From the NCBI RefSeq assembly GCF_000820025.1, contig NZ_CDBI01000014.1, forward strand, positions 1 through 64,000: a DNA stretch of 64,000 nt, in the 5' to 3' direction. Positions 49,786-59,342 of the stretch are shown one piece after another. The position numbers and the translations under genes are program-made. The notes beneath the pieces were generated by a model. That model saw only the letters and a list, made by a program, of their open reading frames with translations. It ran no database searches and had not been told where the DNA came from. The DNA comes from Aeromonas popoffii (GTDB lineage: Bacteria; Pseudomonadota; Gammaproteobacteria; Enterobacterales; Aeromonadaceae). Each line of letters begins with the position of its first letter. Position 1 is the stretch's first letter.

Positions 49786-50600
49786 TGAGCAAGATCAAAG
49801 GCATAGAACCGGTTGTCGGCCATGCCCATACCCGCGCCGTGCCACTGGCACAGGATCCCGAGATCACCAAACTCAAGAAGACCCTGCTCAAAGACATTCG
49901 CCGCTCGGCCTATGTCTATCGGGTCGATTGCGGTGGCTGCAACGCCTGCGAAATAGAGATCTTCGCCACCATCACCCCGCTGTTCGATGCCGAGCGCTTC
50001 GGCATCAAGGTGGTCGCCTCCCCCCGTCACGCCGACATCCTGCTCTTTACCGGCGCGGTGACCCGGGCAATGCGGGTACCGGCCCTGCGCGCCTATGAGG
50101 CCGCCCCCGATCCCAAGATCTGCATCGCCTACGGTGCCTGCGGCTGCGATGGCGGCATCTTCCACGATCTCTACTGCGTCTGGGGCGGCACCGACAAGAT
50201 CGTGCCGGTGGATGTCTATATTCCGGGCTGCCCGCCCACGCCGGCGGCCACCATCTACGGCTTTGCGGTGGCGCTCGGCCTGCTTGAGCAAAAACTCAAA
50301 GCCACCAGCCACGAGGTGCAACCGGGGGCGCGGGTGGAGCTGCGCCACACTGGCATCCCCAATGAAATTCGGGTGATGATCGAGCGTGAAGCGCGCCGCA
50401 TGGCCGGTTATCGTCAGGGACAGATCATCGCCGACGAGTTTATGGCGCTGCTCGAAGGGGCGACCCAGCAGGATGTGGATCTGCGCATCCGGAGCTATCT
50501 CGATCAACATGACGACCCGCGCCTGTCGGAGATCGTCAACAACCTGGCGGGCGCCTGCCTTAACCGGGGGTTGAGCAAAGGGGAGCCCGTACATGGCTGA
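49785..50600 (+). CDS. hycG: [NiFe] hydrogenase small subunit HycG/HyfI
   Basis: 271 aa, NuoB-like, carrying the proximal [4Fe-4S] cluster: [11 protein letters not shown], then ACGCDGG, and PGCPPTPAA supply the Cys ligands. No Tat signal, as expected for a cytoplasm-facing enzyme. The ATG at 49785 is preferred to the GTG at 49776 because AGGAG lies eight bases upstream and the start then overlaps the hycF stop by one base. Confidence 0.94.
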   Translation: MSKIKGIEPVVGHAHTRAVPLAQDPEITKLKKTLLKDIRRSAYVYRVDCGGCNACEIEIFATITPLFDAERFGIKVVASPRHADILLFTGAVTRAMRVPALRAYEAAPDPKICIAYGACGCDGGIFHDLYCVWGGTDKIVPVDVYIPGCPPTPAATIYGFAVALGLLEQKLKATSHEVQPGARVELRHTGIPNEIRVMIEREARRMAGYRQGQIIADEFMALLEGATQQDVDLRIRSYLDQHDDPRLSEIVNNLAGACLNRGLSKGEPVHG

Positions 50601-51006
50601 CCAGGTTTACTTTTACCGCCTCTCCCGCAAGTTTGTGGATGAGCAGTTCGATGTGCCGGAAGAGGCGAAAGAGGTGATCTACTACAGCCTCGCCATCGGC
50701 CACCACCTCGGCATTGTCGATTGCCTGAGCGCCGATCTGGTCTGCCCGCTGGCGGGTTATCGCGACTGGGTGGCCAAGCTACCCGTAGGCAGCGAGGCGC
50801 GCCGCAAGATGGAGGGGTTTCTCACCTTTGGCGAGATCACCATCTATCGCGAGCACTGCCACATGCTGGCCTGCGCCTTCGACCGACTGCGCAAGACCGA
50901 CAATGTGCTGGATGAGCAGGAGCTGGGCTGGACCGACACCTTTATGGATCAGCTCACCGCCCTCTATAACGACCCCCATATGTACCTGATGGTAAGGAGC
51001 CGCTGA
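50593..51006 (+). CDS. hycH: Formate hydrogenlyase maturation protein HycH
   Basis: 137-aa cytoplasmic protein of the HycH family, needed for assembly of hydrogenase 3 in E. coli, mechanism unclear. Opening [11 protein letters not shown] and [10 protein letters not shown] fit the family. It overlaps hycG by 8 bp and hycI by one base. Confidence 0.92.
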   Translation: MADQVYFYRLSRKFVDEQFDVPEEAKEVIYYSLAIGHHLGIVDCLSADLVCPLAGYRDWVAKLPVGSEARRKMEGFLTFGEITIYREHCHMLACAFDRLRKTDNVLDEQELGWTDTFMDQLTALYNDPHMYLMVRSR

Positions 51007-51497
51007 TGGGCTGCAATCTCGTGTTGACCGTGGGCAATGCCATGATGGGGGACGACGGTGCCGGCCCTTGGCTGGCGGACAAACTGCAAGCCGCCCCCCT
51101 GCCCGGCTGGATCCATATTGACGGCGGCATCGCGCCGGAAAATGCGGTCTACAAGGTGCGGGAGCTGCAACCGGCGCGGGTGGTGCTGGTGGATGCCGCC
51201 GAGATCGGCGAGAAGGCGGGCACCCTGCAGGTGATCCCCCCCGACACCATCGCCGAGATGTTTATCTTCTCGACCCACAATATGCCGCTCAATTTCCTGA
51301 TCGACGAGCTCAAGACCTTTGTTCCCGAGGTGATCTTTGTCGGGGTGCAACCGGCCATCGTCGCCTTCTCCTTCCCGATGACCGAGATGGTGAGCGAAGC
51401 GATGGATTATCTTTATCAACATCTTGATGCCGCCAAGGACACCCGCTTGTTAATAGAGCGGCTGGACCAGTGGAATATTACCAACGCCGAGCGATGA
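51006..51497 (+). CDS. hycI: Hydrogenase 3 maturation endopeptidase HycI
   Basis: 163-aa protease that cuts the C-terminal tail from the HycE precursor after nickel insertion. The M52 family signature GNAMMGDDGAGPWLA is near the start, with DAAEIG and STHNMPL supplying further metal-site residues. Last gene of the hyc operon; the tRNA-Sec gene follows after about 210 bp. Confidence 0.94.
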   Translation: MGCNLVLTVGNAMMGDDGAGPWLADKLQAAPLPGWIHIDGGIAPENAVYKVRELQPARVVLVDAAEIGEKAGTLQVIPPDTIAEMFIFSTHNMPLNFLIDELKTFVPEVIFVGVQPAIVAFSFPMTEMVSEAMDYLYQHLDAAKDTRLLIERLDQWNITNAER

Positions 51498-51645
51498 CTA
51501 TGCACAGGCCTGTTAACGCCCGTTATTGACTGACTGCTTTGGCAATGTGATAAACACCCGGTGTTAAATTAAAAACATCGGGTTAATCGTGCTGAACTTG
51601 ATATAAAACAAGGTTCTTTTGATTTTTCAAAAAACCGCTAACTCT

Positions 51646-51668
51646 CGCTTTTTTATGATAAAAAAGCG
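51646..51668. terminator. Perfect AT-rich inverted repeat between hycI and selC
   Basis: CGCTTTTTTAT (51646-51656) and ATAAAAAAGCG (51658-51668) are perfect 11-bp arms around a single base. It may terminate the hyc operon, with the T run inside the stem, or separate it from selC. Type is tentative. Confidence 0.4.
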
Positions 51669-51709
51669 TTGCCAGTCACAAAAAATTGCCACAAAATAGC
51701 GTCCATAGT

Positions 51710-51801
51710 GGAAGTTGATGGGGTCTGGTGGCCTCCTCGGTCTTCAAAACCGATGTGAGCCGAGAAGGCTTTGGCAGGTTCGATTCCTGCCTCTTCCGCC
51801 A
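51710..51801 (+). tRNA. selC: tRNA-Sec (anticodon UCA)
   Basis: 92 nt including an encoded CCA. The anticodon arm is TCGGT-CTTCAAA-ACCGA, so the anticodon is UCA, reading UGA. A long variable arm (AGCC-GAGA-AGGCT) and the T arm GCAGG-TTCGATT-CCTGC are clear, with discriminator G. The acceptor pairs GGAAG with CTTCC, but the next two positions (TT opposite TC) do not pair, so the acceptor and T stack is only about 12 layers with two mismatches instead of the usual 13. It serves fdhF in this locus. Confidence 0.92.
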
Positions 51802-52103
51802 ATTTAATATATTGAGCAAATGTCATCTCGCTGATGTTTATTGGCCTGAATGCTATTTTTAATCGCTTGTTCAATATGTTTGAAGCAATACCTTTAAAGA
51901 AGGTGCTTGCCGCTTGCCAATATAATCCGAACACAGGTTATTGCTCTGGCCAACTATTAATTTATCAGCATAAATAGACCATTTATTTATGCACTATGTT
52001 TGCAACAATCCGCAAACCGCCAGCACTGAAATAACCCGTCAGCTCGGCCTCTTTATCGGCGACCGGTGTGCATGCCAAACCCACGCACTGCCCTGGTAAT
52101 CCC
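51802..52103. other. Gap between selC and selA
   Basis: About 300 bp, AT-rich for the first 180. It probably carries the selA promoter. No integrase or direct repeat of the selC 3' end is visible, although selC is a common island insertion site. Confidence 0.5.
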
Positions 52104-53543
52104 ATGCCGAACCCGTCTCATGCGCCAGCCATCGCCCACAGCCAGCCCGTATCAGGTCCGACTGCCGACGATTCACTGCCACAGCGTCGCTTACCGCAAG
52201 TGGAACAGCTGCTGCAGCAACCCTTTCTCGCTGGGTTTATCCATGCGCTGAGCCGCCCGCTGGTGACCCAGGCGGTGCGCGAGACCCTGAGCGAACTGCG
52301 CCAGAGCGAGGCGTTTCGCCAGCACGGGGTTGCCCCCGAGCACATTGAGGCGCTGATTGCCAAGCGCTGCCAGCAGCAGCTGCGCCAGCGTCAGACTAGG
52401 GTGATCAACGCCACCGGCACCCTGGTACACACCAATCTGGGGCGCTCGCCGTTAAGTGCCGATCTGTGGGACGAGGTGCGCGACCTCAACACCGGGTACA
52501 ACAATCTGGAACTGGATCTCGCCACCGGCAAGCGCGGCGGGCGCAAGGGGCTGATCGCCCCCCTGCTCCGTTGCCTCACCCAGGCGGAGGATTCACTGGT
52601 GGTCAACAACAACGCCGCCTCCCTCTTCTTGCTGCTGCAAGAGGTGGCCAAGGGGCGCGAGGTGATCGTCTCGCGCGGCGAGCAGATCCAGATTGGCGGC
52701 GGCTTTCGCATCCCCGACATTCTGGCGCTCTCCGGCGCCAAACTGGTGGAGGTGGGCACCACCAATATCACTACCGCCAAGGATTACCTCGATGCCATCA
52801 CAGATCAGACCGCGCTGGTGCTGATGGTGCACAAATCCAATTTCGCCATTCGCGGTTTTACCGAATCCCCCGATATTGGCGAGGTGGCCCGCGCCTTGCC
52901 CGAGCACGTGGTGCTGGCGGTGGATCAGGGCTCGGGCTTGACCACCGAAGAGTTTGCGCCGGATGAAACCTCGGTGCGCCAATACATCAAGGCGGGGGCG
53001 GATCTGGTCTGTTACTCCGGCGACAAGCTGCTGGGCGGCCCGCAATCGGGCATCATCAGCGGACGCAGCGATCTCATCAAGCGGCTGGAAAAACACCCCA
53101 TGATGCGCACCTTCCGCCCAAGCCGCATCGTCTACTCCCTGCTCGAACGCCTGCTCATTCACAAGCTCAACAAATCCCCCATCGGCGAGGGCATCGCCCA
53201 GCGCACCTTGAGCAACCCGGCCGCCATGCAGGCGAGAGCCTCCCAGCTGATGGCCGCCCTGCCCGGCTGCTTTGTGCCCGTCCCCGCCCAGCTGGTGGTG
53301 GGCGGCGGCACCTTGCCGGACGAGTTCTATCCGGCGCCTGCGCTGGAGTGCACCGACCCGCGTCCGGCCCAGCAACTGCTCGATGCCCTGCGCGAACTGC
53401 CGGTGCCGGTGATTGCCACCGTGCGCCAGCAGAAGGTGCTGCTCAATATGGCGACCCTGCTGCAGACCGAGATGGATCTGTTGATCGCCCAGCTTAACGA
53501 GCTGCTGCTACCTGCCTCGATCAATGCAACAGAGGAGTCCTGA
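52104..53543 (+). CDS. selA: L-seryl-tRNA(Sec) selenium transferase
   Basis: PLP enzyme that converts Ser-tRNA(Sec) to Sec-tRNA(Sec) with selenophosphate. 479 aa from the ATG at 52104; E. coli SelA is 463. Clear motifs are INATGTLVHTNLGRSPL, the N-terminal SelA signature (core ATGTLVHTNLGRS), and the PLP lysine in YSGDKLLGGPQ. A GTG at 52068 would add 12 residues; neither start has a good ribosome site. selB follows after 4 bp. Confidence 0.95.
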   Translation: MPNPSHAPAIAHSQPVSGPTADDSLPQRRLPQVEQLLQQPFLAGFIHALSRPLVTQAVRETLSELRQSEAFRQHGVAPEHIEALIAKRCQQQLRQRQTRVINATGTLVHTNLGRSPLSADLWDEVRDLNTGYNNLELDLATGKRGGRKGLIAPLLRCLTQAEDSLVVNNNAASLFLLLQEVAKGREVIVSRGEQIQIGGGFRIPDILALSGAKLVEVGTTNITTAKDYLDAITDQTALVLMVHKSNFAIRGFTESPDIGEVARALPEHVVLAVDQGSGLTTEEFAPDETSVRQYIKAGADLVCYSGDKLLGGPQSGIISGRSDLIKRLEKHPMMRTFRPSRIVYSLLERLLIHKLNKSPIGEGIAQRTLSNPAAMQARASQLMAALPGCFVPVPAQLVVGGGTLPDEFYPAPALECTDPRPAQQLLDALRELPVPVIATVRQQKVLLNMATLLQTEMDLLIAQLNELLLPASINATEES

Positions 53544-53547
53544 TCCC

Positions 53548-55479
53548 ATGACCCCCTATCGCGCCGTTATCGGTCTTGCCGGCCACGTGGATCACGGCAA
53601 GACCCTGCTGATCAAGGCCCTCACCGGCATCACCACAGCCCGCGCCCATGAGCAGGCCATCGGCATGACCCAGGATCTCGGCTTTGCCCACTTTGACGAC
53701 GGTCAGGGCAACACCATAGGCGTCATCGATGTGCCCGGCCACGAGCGCTATATCCGCAACATGGTGGCGGGGCTCTGGAGTCTGGATCTGGTGCTGCTGG
53801 TGATTGCCGCCGACGAGGGGTGGATGCCGATGACCGGCGATCACCTGCGCCTGCTCAAGGCGATGGGGGTGCCGCGCCTCTTGGTCTGCATCAACAAGTG
53901 CGATCTGGTCAGCCCAGACGAGCTTTTGCTGTTGGAAGAGAGCCTGCTGGAGCGGGTGATGGACGAGAGCGGCATGGTGCCCGACATCGTCAGCGTCAGC
54001 GCCAAAACCGGCGCCAATATGGCTGCCCTGCACGCCGCCATCGTGGGCCAACTTGCCGATCTGCCAGCCTCACAAGCGGCTCGCGAACAGGGCGAGCCGC
54101 GTCGCTCTTGTGAAGAGGCGCCACCGCGCCTCTATGTAGACAGAGTCTTTACCGCCAACGGCACCGGCACTGTGCTCACCGGCACCCTGCAGCAGGGCAG
54201 CCTCAAGGTAGGGGACAAGCTGCGCCTCTACCCTGCCGATCGGGAAGTGCAGGTGCGCTCCCTGCAGGCCTATCACCAGAGCGTCGATGAGATTGGCGCC
54301 GTCTGTCGGGTGGCGGTGGGCCTGAAAAAAGTGCCCCACAAGGAGGTGGCCCGCGGTCACTGCCTGACCAGCGCTGCCGGCCAGTGCGAGGCGGCGACTC
54401 ACCTGATCGTGCGGCTCAACGCCGAGCGCCTGAGCACCAAGACGCTTCGCACGCAGGAGGTAGAGGTAGCCCTCGGCAGCTGGCATGGCCGGGCTCGCTT
54501 TGTACCAATAAAAGACACCCGGCTGGCACGGCTGATCTTTACCAGCCCCATCCCCTGCTTCTTCGGTCAGCCCTTTGCCATCATTCGCCATGGCAGCAGT
54601 GAACTGCTGCACGGCGCCCGCATCGTCTGGTGCGGCGATATCCACCCAGCCAAACGCAAGGCGCTACACACCCTGCTGGGCGAGCTGCCAGATGAGCTTG
54701 AGCACTACAACCCGGCCACCCTGCAACTGGGGCTCAACGGCTATGTGCTGGCCAGCCGCTTTGACGAGCGGCCTGAACACGTTACCCCCCTCGGTGACTG
54801 GCTGCTGGACAACCACTGGCTGGCTCAAAGCCGCGACCAACTGCTCGCCACGCTGGCTAGCGAACCGCTGAGCGCCGCCGAGCTTGCGACCCGCTTTGGT
54901 ATCGCCTTGTCGGTCACTCAGGCCCTGCTCCAGCAGCTAAAGAGCGAGCAGCTTGTTCGCCTGCACCATGACAAGTGGCAGCCGGGCAGTGGCGAGTCGG
55001 AAGATGATTTGGGGCAAGAGGCACAGCTGGTACTCAAGGTGGTGCGAGATCAAGGCAAGGAGGGTTACGAGCCCGGTAAACTGGGCCCCGGCGGCGTGGA
55101 GCTGGACCCCTTTATCACCCGCAAGCTGCCCGTCGCCCTGCAGCAGGGCTTGCTGCGCAATGGTTTACAAAAAAACTGCGCGCTGCAAAAGCAGCTGCGC
55201 AATCTGGCACGACTCAAGTATCTGGTGCAGCTCGATGGCCCCATCTATTACGACGCCGCCCTTTACAACCAGATGGTCGCCGCCGTGCTGGCGGGCCAGC
55301 AGGTGGGAGATCTGATCGACATGGCATCCTTAAAGGAGATCACCGGCTTGTCGCGCAAATACGCCATTCCGTTCTGCCTGCGCATGGAGATGGATGGCTG
55401 GGTGCGGCGCGAGGAGAACGAGCGTCGGGTGCTGCGTTTGCCACAGACTCAAGATGCCTTGCAGCAGGAGCCGGCATGA
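53548..55479 (+). CDS. selB: Selenocysteine-specific elongation factor SelB
   Basis: GTPase of 643 aa that brings Sec-tRNA to the UGA of fdhF when bound to the SECIS. The G domain has GHVDHGKT, DVPGHERYIRNM and NKCD. Beta-barrel domains follow (about 180-370), then winged-helix repeats at the C-terminus that bind the SECIS hairpin. The first switch region reads GMTQDLGFA rather than the usual GMTIDLGYA. The ATG at 53548 is preferred to that at 53524 because GAGGAG lies ten bases before it. Its stop overlaps hypF by 4 bp. Confidence 0.95.
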   Translation: MTPYRAVIGLAGHVDHGKTLLIKALTGITTARAHEQAIGMTQDLGFAHFDDGQGNTIGVIDVPGHERYIRNMVAGLWSLDLVLLVIAADEGWMPMTGDHLRLLKAMGVPRLLVCINKCDLVSPDELLLLEESLLERVMDESGMVPDIVSVSAKTGANMAALHAAIVGQLADLPASQAAREQGEPRRSCEEAPPRLYVDRVFTANGTGTVLTGTLQQGSLKVGDKLRLYPADREVQVRSLQAYHQSVDEIGAVCRVAVGLKKVPHKEVARGHCLTSAAGQCEAATHLIVRLNAERLSTKTLRTQEVEVALGSWHGRARFVPIKDTRLARLIFTSPIPCFFGQPFAIIRHGSSELLHGARIVWCGDIHPAKRKALHTLLGELPDELEHYNPATLQLGLNGYVLASRFDERPEHVTPLGDWLLDNHWLAQSRDQLLATLASEPLSAAELATRFGIALSVTQALLQQLKSEQLVRLHHDKWQPGSGESEDDLGQEAQLVLKVVRDQGKEGYEPGKLGPGGVELDPFITRKLPVALQQGLLRNGLQKNCALQKQLRNLARLKYLVQLDGPIYYDAALYNQMVAAVLAGQQVGDLIDMASLKEITGLSRKYAIPFCLRMEMDGWVRREENERRVLRLPQTQDALQQEPA

Positions 55480-57890
55480 CGGCCACCCGACTGCGCCGCG
55501 AATTTCATATCGACGGCATAGTGCAGGGGGTCGGCTTTCGCCCCTTCGTCTACGGGCTGGCACTGCGCCACGGCCTTACCGGCTATGTGCTGAACGATGC
55601 TAATGGCGTCACTATCGGCGCTGAAGGCTCCCCCGAGCAGCTGGCCAGCTTTGCCCGCGAACTGCGCGAACTGGCGCCGCCGCTGAGCCGAATCGATCAT
55701 TTCAGCGAGCGGGAACTGCCCCGCGATGCTGACCCCGACCATAATCCCGACTACGACGGCGCCTTTCATGGCCAGTTTCGAATTAAAGCCAGCCAGCAGC
55801 AGAGCGCGGCCACGGTCGCCATCTCGCCGGATCAGGGGATGTGCGAGGCGTGCGCCACGGACGTGGCAAACCCCAAAGATCGCCACCACCACTACCCCTT
55901 TACTAACTGCACCCACTGCGGCCCGCGCTACACCATCATCCGCCGCCTCCCCTACGACAGACCCCATACCGCCATGGCGAGCTTTGCCATGTGCCCGCGC
56001 TGCGCGGCGGCCTATGAAAACCCGCTGGACAGACGCTATCACGCCCAGCCGGTGAGCTGCCCCGAGTGCGGGCCTCACCTCAGCTGGCGCAGCGGCCACG
56101 GCGATGCCCTGGCCGAGCGCGAGGATGCCCTGCACGCCGCCGCCCGCGCCCTGCAAGCGGGCGCCCTGATTGCGGTCAAGGGGATGGGGGGCTATCACCT
56201 GATATGTGATGCCCGTAATGAACAGAGTGTTGCCAGATTGCGAACACTCAAGCGGCGCGCGCGCAAGCCGCTGGCGGTGATGATGGGCTCCCTTGCCGAT
56301 GCCAAGCTTCATGTCACCGGCAGCGAAGACGAGTGGACGCTGCTCGCCTCTCAAGCCAGACCCATTACCCTGCTGCGTAAGCGCACCAAGGATGATCGGT
56401 CGTCCGAATCCCGACAACCAGCCGCGCCGCTGGCCGAGGGGATAGCCCCCGGCATCCCCTATCTCGGGGTCATGCTCCCCTACACCCCGCTGCACCAGCT
56501 GCTGCTGGACGCATGCGCCATGCCGCTGGTGGCCACCAGCGCCAATGGTCGCGGCAGCCCGATCCTCATCGAGTGCGAGGCGGTGGTCAGGGAGCTAGGC
56601 AGCGAGATTGACGGCATTCTGGATCACAACCGTCCCATCCTGCACCCCTGCGACGACAGTCTGGTGCAGTGGGCAGGCGGGCGACGCCAGACCCTGCGGC
56701 TGGCCCGGGGTTACGCCCCCTGCACCCCCAGCCTGAAAGAGGCGGTCAAGGTGCCGCTGCTGGCGGTCGGGGCGCAGCAGAAGAACCAGCTGGCGCTCGC
56801 CTTCGGCCGCCAGCGCATCTACAGCCCCTATATCGGCGATCTGCACAGCCTGCCGATGCAGGGGCACTTCGAGCAGACCCTCGCGACCTTCCGCGATCTC
56901 TACGATCTCAAGCCCGAACTGCTGGTATCGGACTGCCACCCGGGCTACCTCAGCCATCAGTGGGCCAAGCACTATTGCCGCGAACACAACGCCACCCACC
57001 TCGAGGTGCAACACCATCACGCCCACCTGCTGGCAGTGATGGCCGAGCATGAGATCATGGGCCCTGTGCTGGGGGTTGCCTTTGACGGCACCGGCCTTGG
57101 GGATGACGGCACCCTCTGGGGCGGCGAGCTGCTGATCGCAGACGTTCAGGGATTTGAGCGGATCGCCCACCTCACCCCCTTCAAGCTGATCGGCAGCGAG
57201 GCAGCCATCCGCGAGCCGGTACGCCAACTGTTGGGACTGCTGTTTGAATCGCACAGCCCTGAGGAGATCAGCGCCCTCGATATTCCGGCGATCAAGCAAC
57301 TGCCAGCAGAGCGGATCAACAACCTGCACCAGCTCTGGCATCTCGGTCGCAACGCCCCTTACACCAGCTCCATCGGTCGGCTGTTCGATGCCGTGGCGGC
57401 GCTGCTGGGGGTGATCGATACCCCCGACTACGAGGGAGAAGCGGGGCTATTGCTGGAGGCAGCTGCCTTGCAGCTTACCCCCGATGAATTGCCCTTCCCC
57501 CTCGCCTTTGGCCTGCACCAGAGCGCAGAGGGGCCGCTGCAGATCGAGTGGGCCGAGTTGCTCAATCTGCTTATCAGCGAGCGGCGCAAAGGCACCTCCA
57601 CCGCCAGCCTGGCCGCCGGTTTTATCCGCGCTGTCAGCGCTCTGGTCGTTGCACTGGCCGAGCGCTTCCCCGGTTATCCGGTGGCGCTCGGGGGCGGCGT
57701 CTTTCAAAACCGGGTACTGATGGATGAGCTGGTGCCCGCTCTCGAAGCAGCCGGCCGGCAGGTATTGACCAGCGAAACCCTGCCGCTCAATGACGGGGGC
57801 ATCGCCGCCGGTCAGCTCTGGTTTGCCATCCACCATCTTGCGGCGCACCAGCCTGTTAGTGCCGGTTGTGCCACCTTGTCGGAGTCCTGA
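55476..57890 (+). CDS. hypF: Carbamoyltransferase HypF
   Basis: 804 aa. Makes the thiocarboxamide on HypE from carbamoyl phosphate, the source of the cyanide ligands of the NiFe centre. Domains: acylphosphatase (about 1-95, GIVQGVGFRPFVY), two zinc-finger motifs (CEAC...CTHC and CPRC...CPEC), a YrdC-like domain (about 210-390, KGMGGYHLICDA) and a Kae1-like domain to the end (HHHAHLLAVMAEH, VAFDGTGLGDDGTLWGGE). It overlaps selB by 4 bp, tying Sec and hydrogenase maturation genes into one transcript. Confidence 0.96.
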   Translation: MTATRLRREFHIDGIVQGVGFRPFVYGLALRHGLTGYVLNDANGVTIGAEGSPEQLASFARELRELAPPLSRIDHFSERELPRDADPDHNPDYDGAFHGQFRIKASQQQSAATVAISPDQGMCEACATDVANPKDRHHHYPFTNCTHCGPRYTIIRRLPYDRPHTAMASFAMCPRCAAAYENPLDRRYHAQPVSCPECGPHLSWRSGHGDALAEREDALHAAARALQAGALIAVKGMGGYHLICDARNEQSVARLRTLKRRARKPLAVMMGSLADAKLHVTGSEDEWTLLASQARPITLLRKRTKDDRSSESRQPAAPLAEGIAPGIPYLGVMLPYTPLHQLLLDACAMPLVATSANGRGSPILIECEAVVRELGSEIDGILDHNRPILHPCDDSLVQWAGGRRQTLRLARGYAPCTPSLKEAVKVPLLAVGAQQKNQLALAFGRQRIYSPYIGDLHSLPMQGHFEQTLATFRDLYDLKPELLVSDCHPGYLSHQWAKHYCREHNATHLEVQHHHAHLLAVMAEHEIMGPVLGVAFDGTGLGDDGTLWGGELLIADVQGFERIAHLTPFKLIGSEAAIREPVRQLLGLLFESHSPEEISALDIPAIKQLPAERINNLHQLWHLGRNAPYTSSIGRLFDAVAALLGVIDTPDYEGEAGLLLEAAALQLTPDELPFPLAFGLHQSAEGPLQIEWAELLNLLISERRKGTSTASLAAGFIRAVSALVVALAERFPGYPVALGGGVFQNRVLMDELVPALEAAGRQVLTSETLPLNDGGIAAGQLWFAIHHLAAHQPVSAGCATLSES

Positions 57891-57895
57891 AATCC

Positions 57896-58147
57896 ATGTG
57901 TCTATCCATCCCCTCTCAGGTGGTGCAGTTGCACCCCGAAGATAACTGCGTCACCGTCGATACCCTGGGGGTGCAGCGGCGCATCAGCTGCATGCTGCTC
58001 GAAGAGCCCCTCAACCTTGGCGATTATGTGCTGCTTCATATCGGCTTTGTGATGAGCAAGATTGATGAAGAGGAGGCGCAAGCCAGCCTCGAGAGCTTCC
58101 GCCAAATGGTGGCTCTGATGCCCGATCAGGATATCTTGCCATGCTGA
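57896..58147 (+). CDS. hypC: Hydrogenase assembly chaperone HypC
   Basis: 83-aa chaperone that binds HypD and the large subunit precursor. The functional N-terminal Cys stands in MCLSIPSQVV, the family opening, so the start at 57896 is preferred to an in-frame ATG ten codons upstream. GGAG lies eleven bases before it. Overlaps hypD by 7 bp. Confidence 0.95.
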   Translation: MCLSIPSQVVQLHPEDNCVTVDTLGVQRRISCMLLEEPLNLGDYVLLHIGFVMSKIDEEEAQASLESFRQMVALMPDQDILPC

Positions 58148-59253
58148 CACTCAATGATCTCTTTCAGGGCTTTCGTCAGCCCGACGTCATTCGCGCCCTC
58201 GCCGTCCAGATCACCGAACTGGCCAAGGATCTGCCCGAACCACTGCGGGTGATGGAGGTGTGCGGCGGCCATACCCACACCATCATGAAGTACGGCCTGC
58301 ACCAGCTGCTGCCAGCCAGCATCGAGTTTGTCCACGGTCCCGGCTGCCCGGTCTGCATCATGCCGAAAGAACGCATCGATCAGGCTATCGAGCTGGCCCG
58401 CCAACCGAACGTCATTCTGGTCACCCTGGGGGATATGATCCGGGTGCCGGGCTCCAAAGGCACGCTGGCCCAGCAACGGGCCAAGGGGAGCGATATCCGC
58501 CCGGTTTATGACCCCCTCGATGCCCTGCGTATCGCCCGTGAGAACCCGGACAAAACCGTGGTCTTCTTTGCCATCGGTTTCGAAACCTCCACCCCGATGA
58601 CGGCCGCGCTCTTGGCTGCCGCTGAAGAGCAAGGGGTCGAGAATCTTCTATTTCATATCAACCATGTGCTGGTGCCCCCCGCCATTCACGCCGTGATGGC
58701 CGACGGGGTTGCCAAGGTGAACGCCTTTATCGGCCCCTCTCACGTCAGCGTCATCACAGGCGCCGATATCTACCTGCCCATCGTCGATCGCTATCAGGTA
58801 CCGGTGGTGGTGAGCGGCTTCGAGCCGGTGGATGTGATGGAAGCGCTCTTGATGATGGTGCGCCAGAAGGTGGAGGGTCGCTACGCGCTGGAGGTGCAGT
58901 ACACCCGCGCCGTCACTGCCAGTGGCAATAAAGCCGCCCAGCGGCTGGTCGAGCGCTTTTTCGAGACCCGCGAGCACTTTCGCTGGCGGGGTCTGGGGGA
59001 TATCAACGCCTCTGCCCTGCGCCTGCGGGATGCCTTTGCCAAGCGCGATGCGGAGCGTCACTTCCAGCTGGACCAGACCCCCATCGATGACCACAAGGCG
59101 TGCCAGTGCGCCGATATCCTGCGCGGGCTGGCCAAGCCCAACCAGTGCAACGTCTTTGGCCGGGGCTGCACCCCGACCCAGCCCATGGGCAGCTGCATGG
59201 TCAGCTCCGAAGGGGCCTGCAATGCCTACTACCGATATATGGGGATCCAATGA
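58141..59253 (+). CDS. hypD: Hydrogenase maturation factor HypD
   Basis: 370-aa iron-sulfur protein; with HypC it is the scaffold for the Fe(CN)2CO unit. The family blocks MEVCGGHTHTIMKYG, HGPGCPVCIMP, GFETSTPMTA and the cysteine-rich C-terminal part (CQCADIL, NVFGRGCTPTQPMGSCMVSSEGAC; key Cys in GRGCTP, GSCMV and GAC) are all present. Its stop overlaps the start of a short duplicated hypE-like frame. Confidence 0.96.
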   Translation: MLTLNDLFQGFRQPDVIRALAVQITELAKDLPEPLRVMEVCGGHTHTIMKYGLHQLLPASIEFVHGPGCPVCIMPKERIDQAIELARQPNVILVTLGDMIRVPGSKGTLAQQRAKGSDIRPVYDPLDALRIARENPDKTVVFFAIGFETSTPMTAALLAAAEEQGVENLLFHINHVLVPPAIHAVMADGVAKVNAFIGPSHVSVITGADIYLPIVDRYQVPVVVSGFEPVDVMEALLMMVRQKVEGRYALEVQYTRAVTASGNKAAQRLVERFFETREHFRWRGLGDINASALRLRDAFAKRDAERHFQLDQTPIDDHKACQCADILRGLAKPNQCNVFGRGCTPTQPMGSCMVSSEGACNAYYRYMGIQ

Positions 59254-59342
59254 AAGAAATCCAGTTAAGCCACGGCGGTCGGGTGATGAGTGGGGATGAA
59301 CCAGCCTGTTTCGGCAATCTAGTGGAGAACCAGACCCGATGA
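59250..59342 (+). CDS. 30-codon micro-ORF copying the first codons of hypE
   Basis: ATG at 59250 overlaps the hypD stop, and the TGA at 59340-59342 overlaps the hypE start. It begins MKEIQLSHGG, against MREIQLSHGGGG in HypE, then diverges (RVMSGDEPAC). It looks like a partial duplication of the 5' end of hypE that now bridges hypD and hypE by stop-start overlaps. Whether the peptide is made is unknown; it may simply keep ribosomes moving to hypE. Confidence 0.4.
   Translation: MKEIQLSHGGRVMSGDEPACFGNLVENQTR

Noticed and set aside
51802-52060. Genomic island attachment at selC
   Set aside because: selC is a known integration site, but no integrase and no repeat of the tRNA 3' end is seen, and selA follows directly.
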